Origin: Apostichopus californicus
Taxonomy: Eukaryota > Echinodermata > Holothuroidea > Aspidochirotida > Stichopodidae
Direction of reading: 5' to 3'
DNA: 64,000 nucleotides
Assembly (NCBI GenBank): GCA_020650975.1
Contig: JAIPMN010000250.1
Span: 1 to 64,000, forward strand
The notes under the pieces are model-generated. The model saw only the letters and a program-made list of their open reading frames with translations, did not search any database and had not been told where the DNA came from. This document shows, piece by piece, positions 52,308 to 63,245 of this stretch (the stretch's first letter is position 1; each line of letters starts with the position of its first letter). A program made the translations under genes and the position numbers.

Positions 52308-53224
52308 TGCTTAAACCAGTCAAAGGAGGAAAAAATGACAGTCACAAACGACATGCGACTAGAACCAAAATACAGAAAATGGATTTGATGGTGAGGAACC
52401 CATTAGTAAACTCGACTTAGTGCCTGTCATACACGATTCAAACAGCGCATACCTCGCATATCATAATAATTTAACACAATAGCATAGCAAGATCACCTGC
52501 CGCTGCTCAATATTAACAGGTAAACATAATCAACCCTCAAAGTCAAACTAGAAATATTCTGACAACTCCTCAGGGGAGATACTTTTTGAAGACTTCAAAC
52601 AGATGACGATTGCCTACTTAGAAACTAAGATTGTTTTCCTCTAACAACAAGAACTTCAGACAGAATATTATATCACCTGATTTTATTTGAAATCGACCAG
52701 CTAGCTACATTAGTTATTCATTGATCATTAATACTACAGCTGAATCAGCTGATGTCCAACTGATATCTTGAATCGATAGCATCGTTCAATTTTCCCTGCT
52801 TTATCCCTGCTGTTATGTACGACGATTTCACGTTGAAACGACAAAAGAGGAATCATGTTTATAATCTCTGAAAACAGCAGAAGTAAATTAACCAGTTTGG
52901 TTTCTCATTTTACGTGAACATTCAGCTCTGACTTCACATAACCATACACCACAAAGGACTTGAAAAAACACTTTAATGTGATAATTTATGAACTGAAGAT
53001 TTCTAGTTAAACTACATAAACTGTTTCATGTGGGCATATCACCTACAATTCCAACCATCCATCCATCCTCGGCAATCACACACAATAGAAACACAAAGAG
53101 GTGTAGCAATTTTAACCAGTCATCTGTGCACTTAAATTAATTCATAACATTTACGCAAAGAAAAAGTAAAATGACAAAAATAAACAAAGCAAGAAGAAAA
53201 TAATATGGGTTCAACAAATTATCT

Positions 53225-53230
53225 TTTATT
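53225..53230 (-). terminator. Candidate poly(A) signal for the spectrin-like gene
   Basis: TTTATT on the plus strand is AATAAA on the minus strand, about 795 bases past the TAA of the PH-domain exon. It is the nearest such hexamer I found downstream, and would define a 3' UTR of about 0.8 kb. A second one lies at 52682-52687. Confidence 0.3.
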
Positions 53231-54024
53231 TATGAGCTAAAGGGATTAATATTGTACATAGACTATACCCATGTGAGGAGTACCAAACACCTGTAAACAT
53301 TTATGTGTACATTAAAGCCTAGCTGATACCTTCCTCTTGTACGACATGTGTGTAACACATATCTACCAAGAGGGATCAGGTTTATTAGGTCACCTACTCT
53401 TTCAACCTTTACCCCACCCATCCAATCCACATCCCGCATAAATCTCATTAACACTGTCTCTAAATATGAGTTGCATCACTTGAAACTTGTCACAGAAATA
53501 TTTGGGGTATTTCACTTCAAGGTCATCAGTATCTCCTTCAAAATATGTTTGAGCTAGGAGTTGGAACTCTCTCCCTGGTATGAGATTCAAGCAATGGGTT
53601 TTCTTCAAACTTCAAACTCAAAAGCAAAACTTTTTCCTCCCTGAGATATCTTATAGTCTTCTCTCAAACCCTCAATGTTTGGGAAATCATTTTTGGAAAA
53701 TTACAACAGCCAGAAATTTACGCTTCTGAAGAGTTATAAAGAGCAAACGTTTAGCAGATTGAAACTTGCCCTCAAATACCGACGAAAGTTTCATGCGCTC
53801 CTATAGCAGTCAAACTCAAGACATACTGTAAATGATGACAAGGGTACACACTATGGCCACACAGGGCCCACCTACTCTGCATCCAGTAAAAGTCAACTTT
53901 TCATTCGTACTATCTTCTCTCTTTCGACTTCATTACTTGATGTATCCTAATCGCACAGAATGAAAAACAAGGAAGTCAAGCTCCCGAGTATTACTATTAT
54001 TATTATCATTTTAACATCCCACAA

Positions 54025-54238
54025 TTATTTCCACACGGCTGACAATCCTCCTCTTATAAAATTTTTCAGTCTGGCTGTCCTACTCGGAGATCCTCTGAGC
54101 GGTGCCCTCCTCTGAGTGAACAGATGACCCATTCCCCCCATCTGGGTATCTCCCGTTCCTGTGGACAGCCTGCAGATCCAGTATAACATTTCACTCTCGT
54201 CCTGGGCCTGAAAGAGGTACCGTGCTCCATTTGTCAAT
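54025..54238 (-). CDS. Terminal coding exon of a beta-spectrin-like gene: end of PH domain plus C-terminal tail
   Basis: On the minus strand a strong acceptor (TTTTTTTTATTCCACAG) opens a 70-codon exon ending in TAA (54025-54027). It starts with the last base of a split codon, then LTNGARYLFQAQDESEMLYW and ICRLS. This matches the last beta strand and C-terminal helix of beta-spectrin PH domains (compare [20 protein letters not shown] in vertebrate beta-spectrin, from memory), including the invariant Trp. A 45-residue basic tail follows, rich in Gly, Arg and Ser. In beta-spectrins the PH domain binds phosphoinositides at the plasma membrane and is the last domain, which fits a terminal exon. 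The preceding exon must end with two bases of a codon and is not found within the remaining 9.7 kb. Another protein with a spectrin-type PH domain is possible. Confidence 0.62.
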
Positions 54239-56269
54239 CTGTGGAAATAAAAAAAAGGGGGGGGTTTGACATATTTAATTATAAGCAAATGTGAATTATC
54301 CTTACTTTTGTACTGCACCTTGTAAACTAACATCTTTGCATTTAGATGTACATCTGCTTTAATAAACCTCGCAGAACTAACAGTAAGGACTTGCATTGAT
54401 CATGTTGAAAGGGCGGAGATGTGTCAGTAGGAGGAGGGGGATTGTAGAGGTTGACTAATTACTTACCAGCTAAAACAATATTTTCACAGCTACATATTGT
54501 CCGGACCACATTTTCCGAAGGCAATCAAATCAAGCACAAATGCATTTCAAATTTTAAGCGAGATTAATAGCAAATCATGCTATTTTACTGTAATTCCCAA
54601 TTATGTCCCAAAATGTTTATTTCACCCATCAGGGAGCTCATCCATCTATCCTCATACCCATTTAGCCATCTTAGTTCCTCCTCTCCTCCTCCATATCCCC
54701 TCCTCCCCCCATTCCCCGCACCCCCCCCCTTGCCTTAATGTCAGATATCTCCTCTATGCTCATTTTACCGCCGTTATTTTCATCACCCTGTTTTTGTGTA
54801 CATTTAAAACATACTTTTGTATCAAAGATACATTCATCCACCCAATGGAGAACATACCTACCTGTAAAACTGTTCTCGTTTTTCATTTTACAATATAGGC
54901 AAGCAGTAGTACACACTGCCTCCCTGAATCCTGCATGTACTACTTCATGTACACATACAAAACTTTCCAACTTTCAATATAACCACATCCTGCTCAGCTA
55001 TCATGTCAAGTGTATTTAATCTTTAAAGCACGTAAAACCTACAAAATGTCAATCCATAGTTACAGCACAAGATACAAGTTCCTTAGCAATGAGTTGGCGT
55101 GCTTGAATCTCAAGAGCTTGTAAAATGCGGTTTTGTTTCTATGTGGGGCATTGATCAAACTTCTTTTATGTCATTTATACTATCACGCTATCATAAATTG
55201 ATTCTGATACAGGCTGCCTCTATGGGCGGAATAAATATCACAGGGTCACAGGTCAAGTGGTATATATGTATGTATTTTACATTATATCTATTAAACTCCA
55301 CCCAACCATAAATTGAAACTAAGTACTGCTTTAAAAGGTCTTCGTCCTTTCCTTCTTGTACATGTATGCATTCATCTCTTCAAGTTAGTATTAAAATGTA
55401 AACAATTAATTAAGCAAACGTTTGTCAATGTTCTATTTGAAACCTGATAGTATTAAACTTATTGTTTGTTCTACAGATCTGCTCTACAAAGGACTTGTTT
55501 ATTACAGATTTCATTACATAGAACGTACGTCTGTTGTTTCAATGCCCCAGTTTTACAAGCAACCAAGCAACCAGGGTAAAGTTATCATTTTCTTTCAATT
55601 GAAGGAAATATCACTCTCCAGCACTTGTCAGAATATGTATTCAACAATAAATATAGTATCTATTGATTTTATTTTCATAAATTTTGCGAAAAGCACAAAT
55701 TTTGAAAGTCCTTCCTGACTAATTCCCAATGTTAAAATAACTGAAATAATTCAAAACAAACAACATCTGGATTTTCATACCTTGATTTGCTTTGTCTATC
55801 ATTGGAATATATAGAAGTTGTTATGTTCATGGACACTACTGAATCACATAGAGCCACTTTCGGCCGCCACACGTGATGAGGAATTAATCTGTCAACCATA
55901 TTGCCGTACCAAAACCGAAACAAGGTTTATAACACATTGATCATATAGTGTTAAATAAGCAACGAACGGATTTCCATTAGCAGTGACCTCTCCTCTGGCC
56001 ATTATATGTGTCACAAGTCGATCATGTAGTGACTTTTTTGCGGCCCAAGAGATGTCTCAAGAAAAAGAAAAGAAAATAATCCATTTTACATCATCACAAA
56101 AAACGAGCTAGCTGCTTAGAATTTATCGGCACTAATGATGCTGTCAGGTAGGCCTATTATCCGCATTAATTATCAACTGTACTGTATTGACATTATGTTT
56201 TTGTGAATACAGATTAAGTACACACACCGATTGCTTGAAAGTCCTCGGGAATCAAAGGTTTGAAATCAA

Positions 56270-56354
56270 CAGCAGGTCGTTGGTTAGGTGCGGCCCAGTC
56301 AATTTTTTACCCCTTATATCTGGCCCATTCATTCAAAAAGGTTGCCCACCCCTG
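56270..56354 (-). mobile_element. hAT-like transposon terminus (fragment)
   Basis: Read on the minus strand from 56354 the sequence starts CAGGGGTGGGCAACCTTTTT and continues through GGGCCAGATATAAGG to GGGCCGC. This terminal-repeat style is typical of many animal hAT nonautonomous elements. The partner end is not clearly found upstream, so it is a fragment or a very diverged element. Confidence 0.5.
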
Positions 56355-56655
56355 ATGTTGAGTATTTTAGATCAATTGAAGAGAACAATAGCAAGTTAAC
56401 CATATTTCTCTACTAACCACCTACTGGTCAAATGAAGGATTTTAAAATAATGTCTTAACATGTATGCCCTTTGGTGAAAAGAGCCTTGCAGAAAAGAACC
56501 ACTTGAAGAACATGTACAGGGTGCATTGCACTCAGCGTATTCGGTATAACTGTTTAGAGAGGGATTAGCCTAAGCTTAAATTATTCACCTTCATCTCAGG
56601 CTCATTAATGAGCACTGCAATATTTGACACTGCCCCTTGAAAAGTGGATACATCT

Positions 56656-56996
56656 CAGGGATGTGCCCACGCTGGGCGCACTGGGCGGCCCCGCCCAGCA
56701 CTAAAAATTACCGCCCAGCACTGTCTTAAAAATTGTGAATCCCGCCCAGCACTATTTTCATCTAAAATCCCGACATTCCTAACAATAAATTCACAAAAAA
56801 ATTAAAAAATGTAAATTGTTAGCAAAACTAGTGTATGTGCTTAAAAAGCTACACAAGTGCCAGCATTTGGCATCTGAGCACCTTTAAAAATCGAAAAATT
56901 TCTCAAAGGGGAGGGGGACACCCCATCCCCCTTAGACCCCTCCCTAGGATGGCGATCAGTATACCCGGCACTCAGGAAATCCTGGGCACATCCCTG
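56656..56996. mobile_element. 341-bp nonautonomous TIR element (MITE)
   Basis: The ends are perfect 14-bp inverted repeats, CAGGGATGTGCCCA and TGGGCACATCCCTG, flanked by identical CATCT direct repeats (56651-56655 and 56997-57001), consistent with a 5-bp target-site duplication. The left part holds four related CCGCCCAGCACT words; the middle is AT-rich and the right part C-rich. There is no transposase frame. The CAG...CTG ends look hAT-like, but hAT elements usually make 8-bp duplications, so the superfamily is open. Confidence 0.8.
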
Positions 56997-59679
56997 CATC
57001 TATCTAAAATCAAACAGGATTCACATGTGAACTGCATTTCATATTTCACATCCATTTCGTAAGAGAGCTAGACCAATTGAATGAATGAATGCAGTTTCAA
57101 GGAGCGGCACATCGAAAGAATAAAAGTAAACTCTCGTGCTTTGGATTTGGGAATTTATGAGAACTATAATTGTCATGATCATCATTAAGGACAGATAGTT
57201 GTTGTTTTAAACATGATCACTTCACATTCTTGATTACAACGCTGCTGACTGTTAAATTATTACCGATATGTACATATTTTATTTTTCCAGCTGTTACATA
57301 TATGTTACGATTCCATATTGTTCATCATGTAATGTATTCATGCATTATCTAAAAACCTATCCCTTCACTTTTGAACGAGCAGTCGGTTTTTATCAACGAC
57401 CCACTTTCACTTTTGCTTCAAATAACACCGATCCAGGCTCAAAGTGGCTTCTTACTTCAGATTTCCATAAATTTCCCACAAAACCCACTGTAGCACTGAC
57501 ACTAATGTTGCAATTAATCAGAATATCTAAATGTTCCTCTTTTTCGCTCGACAAAATAAATGTTGACATAATTCTATTAGAACTGTAGATAATCATAGCA
57601 TTCTAATCTATCTGCACATTTCATTTTCCGGAACACTTTGTCTCATTTCTATAAATCATTAATCTGAATTTTTCCCTTTTTCTTTTATTTTTAATCTGAA
57701 TAATTGGAAACTTTATTTAAAATAATGTTAACAAACTACTTTATTTTGGTACTCTGTTATAAATCCACTAGAGTGGCAAATGTAAAAAATCAACCGCACA
57801 GAAAATTGACTTCAGCAGTCCATTTTTGTCTATTAATTCTTCCCCCCCCCCCCCCAGGCCCCCTTTTAAAATCCAGGTCAGGTTTGCAAACTTCAAGAAA
57901 ATTACATGCTTGTCATCAAAATGTATAAGCCAACAGGCCAACAGGCTTTAATACTATTCCTTCCCTCAATTTTGAACGACAAAATTTCTAATGTAAACAC
58001 GTACTCTTCAAGAGACTTTCAAGTTCTGACTATTGATGACTTCAAATGACCCGAGCAGAACTTGATACCGGAGTTATATAAGAAAGCTGAAGTTCCTCCA
58101 CTCTTTTACTTGCAAGTTGCGGCACTTTTCTCAAGGTTTTCCAGACTTATGTTGCCATTAACCTGCAACAACCCTGAATAATGTTCTTGCGCTCATCACG
58201 TTTGCAAAGGCTCTACATACTATGTACGAAATTCGTCCAAGTTTCAAATTTGGAGTTATCATGCATATATATATTGCAGTGGACGTTGTTGTTTTTATTA
58301 ACTGACCTTTGAACGCAAAAAAGTATTAAACAGGCATCTTTGTAAATTACATTACAGTGGACCAATTTATACTAAAGGTGTATACAAAGTATTAAAGTTT
58401 TCTCTTTGGAATGGTCAAAATTACAAGGTTTTCTTTAATAGCTCTTGATGTTTGTTGACATATCAAAAGGTTTTTGACTTCCACAGGAAACTGAAGGGTA
58501 CTCAATTTTATGGACTTAGCATTGAGCTAATGACAGGGCATATGTAAGCATTTTGCTTGGATGACATTACAAATTATGACATATGACACAACAAAGGTGT
58601 AATTATGCTGGTTGCTTGCTGTTCGACTACTAAAATACTGTAACATAAACTTCCATCCTTGCCAGCAGCTTGGCAACAGTGCTACAATGTCCTGTATCTT
58701 AATTATGAACTATTTCTACAATGTATGTCTTCCTCCCCAATACAAATTGTGTCTCATCTATCTAATGGTACCAAGTGCATTATAATTGTTTGAGTTTAAA
58801 ACCAAGAACAGCTAGCTGCCTTAAAGGGCAGACACTGTACATCAGGCAATTAATATACAAATATGATTGTTCCTTTAAAAACTCTAGCATCAGAAAACAG
58901 AAATTTATATATACTATTCATAACACCTCCATTCACTCCAATAGAGTAAGTTCAGTTGATAAAAAACTGATAAAGATCTGTTTACAAAACAAGAGTCTTG
59001 GAATATATATAAGGAATTACACAGGCATAAAAAATAGGTGAAATAGGTGAACGAAAATAACCTGTGACCAGATCTTATCTGGAAACAACACGGTTATGGT
59101 ATAATTGCCGTACAGATTATAGATATACGCTCACACACCCACACACATGTATCCTCAGTGGTAAATCCTATTGTCTGATATCAAAAGGAGTATAAAAATC
59201 GTTTTGGTTTTCAAAATAAATTTTGTATTTACAGTAAGGTAGTTCTTTCCTTCTGAAGGAATTTCAGATAATCATCTAGACTCTCCGTACCATGTGCAAA
59301 GGATACAATAACAGGAGCCAGCCGGCCCCCATAACATGTCATAGCCTCCTTAAATTTCTGATAATATATATATATTTATATATATACTGCAGGAGTCGGT
59401 ATATACTGTATAGATACAATGTAATATACTAAAAAGCAAATTCAAAATAATTATCTGACTAATGTAGCACAATTGAGTGAAATTAAGTGAGAACCAGAAA
59501 AGGGTTTGTAGCAATCTACAGTGGGCATCAACCATGTCATATAGTGTGGTAAGGCATACATGGTAAAATTCATGAACTTGTGCACACCAAAAGGAAGAGC
59601 AACATCTAAAAGGAAGGAATCAGCAATCAGTTATGTTAACAAATTCTATTTAGTGACATAGAATAATTAAATTGTGCGC

Positions 59680-60140
59680 CTCAATGGTCCCAAAGGCTAT
59701 TCGGTCCAAATAAACTGACTCTAAAATATATTTACCCGAAAAATTTCAACCCCCAAAAAATGGGGGCCCACAAATTCAGACCCAAATGCCTGTGAGGTGA
59801 GGTGAGGTGGAAATAAAATTTGGGCCTACCAGGACTAAAAATGCACTCAGAAGTTTTGGCCTACATGTACCAGGTACTAACCAACAACTGTATTCCAAGT
59901 TTGGATACAATCCTACTTATGGTTGAGTAATTTGTAAGTTTAAAGTTTTGGGCCCTCCTGAAAATTTAACCCCAATAATATGGGCCCAAATGGTCCCAAA
60001 AATATTGGGCCCACAAATTCTGGCCCATAATATGTGTCCCAAAATGTATTTGAGGTGGGAATAAAATTTGGGTCCACCTGGCCCAAAAATGTGCAACACA
60101 TTTTTTGGAGCTCAGATGGTCCCACAATGTGGGCCTAACT
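59680..60140 (-). repeat. Composite interspersed repeat, copy 2
   Basis: Rich in GGGCCCA / TTTGGGACCA words. A core at about 59859-59955 (minus strand) matches copy 1 at 27686-27784: both have GGATTGTATC-AAACTTGGA and TACATGT-GG. A block with TTGGGACCATTGAGGC lies after the core here but before it in copy 1. The copies therefore look circularly permuted, as expected of pieces of a longer tandem unit. Confidence 0.65.
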
Positions 60141-60142
60141 GT

Positions 60143-60446
60143 TGTTGCAAATAACATGTACTTATTCTGTAGTTACATCATCATACCAAGAATGAACTAA
60201 ATCATACATAAGGTTGAAGATATATTGACCTTTTCTGAATTTTCTCTTAAACCCACCCACACTTTAATATTCATGAAATGGGAACCACACACAATAGGGC
60301 AATTGACACATCATGGGGCATCTACCTACCAAGTATGATATTGACTCAACTTCTAGTTGTTGAGATATCATGTTTACAAGCAGTTTTTAACGAGTTCCCA
60401 GTAAGCCCCACCAACTCACTCATGAGTATTAACAAGGTAAAGTTTA
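60143..60446 (+). repeat. Interspersed non-coding repeat, copy B (tandem with copy C)
   Basis: It starts with TTGTTGCAAA and holds AAGAATGAACTAAATCATAC, then TACCAAGTATGATATTGA and GAGATATCATGTTTACAAG. The same landmarks recur in the same order about 304 bases later, so B and C form a tandem pair. It is related to copy A at 46.8 kb. Confidence 0.6.
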
Positions 60447-61150
60447 TTGTTGCAAAGAATATGTATGTATACTATGTACTTACACCACAGTAACAAGGAT
60501 GAACTAAATCGGACATACGGTCAAGAGAATTGACATTTTAAGAATTTTACGTTAGTTATTACTTATTAGGACCCTGACCAACATCTATACCAAGTATGAA
60601 ATCAATCACATATTTCCTTCTTGATATACCATGTTTACAAGTAAGGGCGCCACATACACACACGCGTATGTCAGTGGCGGAACTAGGGGTATTGGTCAGG
60701 GGGGGCTAGAATGGTCTGTAGGGGCGCTTTTGACACTATCTAAGCGGAGCACCACCACAGGTTGGCGCGGAGCGTACAGAAATTTTTTGAGTAAAGATAC
60801 ACTCTAGATCGCCGGAAATGACCCTTTCCGGGCCTTGCTAATTTGCAGATAAACGAAGAATAAATAGGTGTTATCGCCATTTTGTCAGAAAATTACACCA
60901 ACAAAATGTGACAAATGTCAATAGGTAGATGAGAGCGCAATAAAAAAGTCAATAATAGCGAATAAGTAAAAAGTGGTAAAAAGCTGAAAAGGGCACCAGC
61001 AGTCCATTTGAGTCCGTCAGGGGGGGCATCTGCCCCCCCTGACAGTATGGACACTCCGCCACTGGCGTACATGTACACACACATACAGGTGGTATAATTT
61101 ATGTGTGACTGCATAGGTTCCGATGGATGTGAAGAATCGGAACCAAAAAC
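60447..61150 (+). repeat. Interspersed non-coding repeat, copy C, interrupted by a hAT MITE
   Basis: Landmarks AAGGATGAACTAAATCGGAC, TACCAAGTATGAAATCAATC and CATGTTTACAAG are followed by a CA-rich segment interrupted at 60672-61064. After the insertion it resumes with CA-rich sequence and ends in a perfect 9-bp hairpin (GGTTCCGAT at 61116-61124, ATCGGAACC at 61136-61144) followed by poly(A). Removing the insert leaves about 303 bases, close to the B-C spacing. Confidence 0.6.
60672..61064. mobile_element. 393-bp hAT-type nonautonomous element (MITE)
   Basis: The ends are CAGTGGCGGA and TCCGCCACTG, a perfect 10-bp inverted repeat. Flanks GCGTATGT (60664-60671) and GCGTACAT (61065-61072) match at 6 of 8 positions, an aged 8-bp target-site duplication as made by hAT transposases. 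Subterminal G-rich words (GTCAGGGGGGGC) recur near both ends; the right one forms an inverted repeat (61017-61043). There is no transposase coding. Elements with CAGTGGCGGA ends are widespread in animals. Confidence 0.82.
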
Positions 61151-61213
61151 AGTTAACAAACTGATTATCTACTGCAAAAAACCTGTGTAGGTAAGTATGT
61201 TAACCATTAGCCT

Positions 61214-61250
61214 CTGAAGAAGATCCTGCTAAGATCGAAATGGCCAGGCC
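61214..61250 (+). other. Possible degenerate hammerhead-like / Penelope-type terminal motif
   Basis: CTGAAGA is followed by GATC-CTGCTAA-GATC and then GAAA. The order CUGANGA, stem II, GAAA is that of the hammerhead catalytic core, and Penelope-like elements are known to carry such ribozymes. One extra A lies between the first core strand and the stem, and the outer stems are not demonstrated. Confidence 0.25.
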
Positions 61251-61487
61251 CTCTAACTTTTACAGTATAATATATACTGTCGCCACAAAATATTTGTTCA
61301 AAGCGAAACTCAACAGCAGCTCAGAAGAATATTGCAATTAAATATTAGCTCAGATGTGCAACCTAATTACTGCATAACAGTGCTATTCATCAAAAAGAGT
61401 ACAAATGATAGATTAGAGAATGCCAGTATCCCCTGGTTTATATTCAAGTGGCCCCTAGTCCCACAGAAGAGCCTGTGAACCAGGGGC

Positions 61488-61535
61488 CACTGTGTCAAGA
61501 GTGGCAGGGGCCACTGTGTCAAGAGTGGCCCTTGG
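61488..61535. repeat. Short tandem duplication
   Basis: A 24-bp unit beginning CAGGGGCCACTGTGTCAAGA occurs twice in tandem. Upstream CCCCTGGTTTA (from about 61430) can pair with the GAACCAGGGG just before it, giving a possible hairpin. Confidence 0.65.
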
Positions 61536-62645
61536 GCCTAGAAACCTTAATTTCCTTAATTTCACTCCTGACAACAGAACATGTGACTATGTAAAAAAGA
61601 GAAAAGTGTAGAAAAGAACAGTTGATTTCAGGTTTATAGTTTGGAGAATTTGTGGAACAATTATTATCATCATTTGGGGGAGGGGAGAGGCAGAGGGGTA
61701 GTGGGAGGGGGAAGGGAGAGAGTCAGTCAAATTTATACAGCACAGAATGATTCCATTCATGATAGTGTCAGACAACTTTTACATAGCTCATATGAATATA
61801 TATATGATGAGAGCATGGGAGTTGTTTTTTTTGGTATGAGCAGTAATCGAATTTTGGATTCAGTCCATAGGTTATTAACTAATACGGCTCTCCAAACGTC
61901 CAGGTATCTGGTTATACCCTGACATTCAACACTTCCAGTTTCCCACAACGAATGTCACATTTTGCACAACGAGAGCAAACGATTTACACTGATTTTCGAA
62001 GACTTCAGCCGTTACCTTATCTCTTAGGCTCCTAATTATATAGAGGCAGATAATGAGAGCCATTGAACTCTAGTATCAATAAAAGTAAAGAAAGATTGCT
62101 AGCAATCCACACATAATTACGATCATAAATTGACAGGCTATAACTTGTAGGCATATCATCTGCTAAAAGACAACATACTAAGACTTTCATGGACCTAGAC
62201 TCTAATTTTGTTTGCCCTCTTCACAATTAGATTTTCTTTTACCTTCTCCTCTGTCTTTTTTCACCCCTTCTCAAATGAACATATGGTGGCACTACCAGGA
62301 GCATCCCATGTGGTAAGTTTACGAGACATTTACAACCTCTGTGAGGAATCGCAGGTCTGTGTAACAATGGTAAGGCTAAAATACTTCCTGTAATCTAAGC
62401 CTGTATCGAAACCTTCATCTCCTAGTAGTGAGCATATAATCATCATATAGTAGCATAAATAGCTTGACATCAAAATACCCTGAGTTAGCAAACATCCCAA
62501 AATTGACTAGTAAAGGTCACTCACACATCTTTAATGACCAACAAGTTTTTAACCTGTGAATTAAGCTCGAAATGTTGTTTGCCGTTATGTCATCACAGGT
62601 TTTTTCCCCCTCAAGTATTTGAAAGTGCAAGGAAATAATTGGCAG

Positions 62646-63245
62646 GATTGAGGTCCTACCAGATGACCTCTGGAATATTAGGTTCTGTTTGATACCATCT
62701 GATCTATGTAGCCCTCAGTTGGTCCATTCCTTTTAAAACAGGACCGCCCCCCGCCTCTGAGGGAGGGGGAGGAGGGGATCATTGCTAATAATTTTAGGAA
62801 TGAGGTCCTACCAAATGACCTCTGGAATATTAGGTTCTGTGTGATACCATCATATATATGTAGCCCTCAGTTGGTCCATTCCTTTATAACAAGTCCCCCC
62901 CGCCTCTGAGGGAGGGGGGAGGAGGGGATCATTGCTAATAATTTTAGGAATGAGGTCCTACCAAATGACCTCTGGAATATTAGGTTCTGTGTGATACCAT
63001 CATATATATGTAGCCCTCAGTTGGTCCATTCCTTTACAACAATTCCCCCCCCCCGCCTCTGAGGGAGGGGTGAGGAGGGGATCTATGCTAATAATTTTAG
63101 GATTGAGGTCCTACCAAATGACCTCTGGAATATTAGGTTCTGTTTGATACCATCTGATCTATGTAGCCCTCAGTTGGTCCATTCCTTTACAACAGGTCCC
63201 CCCGACACTGAGGGAGGGGGAGGGGGTCATTGCTGATAATTTTCA
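62646..63245. repeat. ~151-bp tandem repeat, four copies in ABBA order
   Basis: The landmark AGGTCCTACC occurs at 62651, 62803, 62953 and 63106 (spacing 152, 150, 153). Each unit then has TGACCTCTGGAATATTAGG, TAGCCCTCAGTTGGTCCATT, a C-rich tract and a (GAGGG)n tract. Units 1 and 4 share TTTGATACCATCTGATCTAT; units 2 and 3 share TGTGATACCATCATATATAT. Confidence 0.92.

Larger units (their letters stand above)
37429..53224. other. Intergenic region between convergent genes, repeat-rich, no gene supported
   Basis: About 15.8 kb between the two candidate poly(A) sites. It contains a G-rich tract (37869-37901), a TA array (38931-39057), an AT-rich island (39720-41180), several minisatellites, a SINE and gap-containing poly(C) tracts. 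Open frames up to 138 codons occur, none with recognisable motifs or convincing splice sites. A lineage-specific non-coding RNA cannot be excluded. Confidence 0.5.

Noticed and set aside
54467-54520. Possible exon upstream of the PH exon with a GTAAGT donor at 54466
   Set aside because: In the phase needed, the junction with the PH exon would make a stop codon.
54867-54905. Small minus-strand exon candidate ending EKREQFYR at a GTAGGT donor
   Set aside because: The frame has a stop only nine codons upstream, and no acceptor is seen; similarity to the PH strand is weak.
55732-55923. Minus-strand frame ending at a GTATGA donor in the correct phase for the PH exon
   Set aside because: The phase fits, but the sequence (SNDRQSKS before the junction) lacks the hydrophobic strand expected of a spectrin PH domain and no good acceptor precedes it.
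57268-57588. 106-codon plus-strand frame
   Set aside because: AT-rich, no domain, and no support on either side; likely chance.
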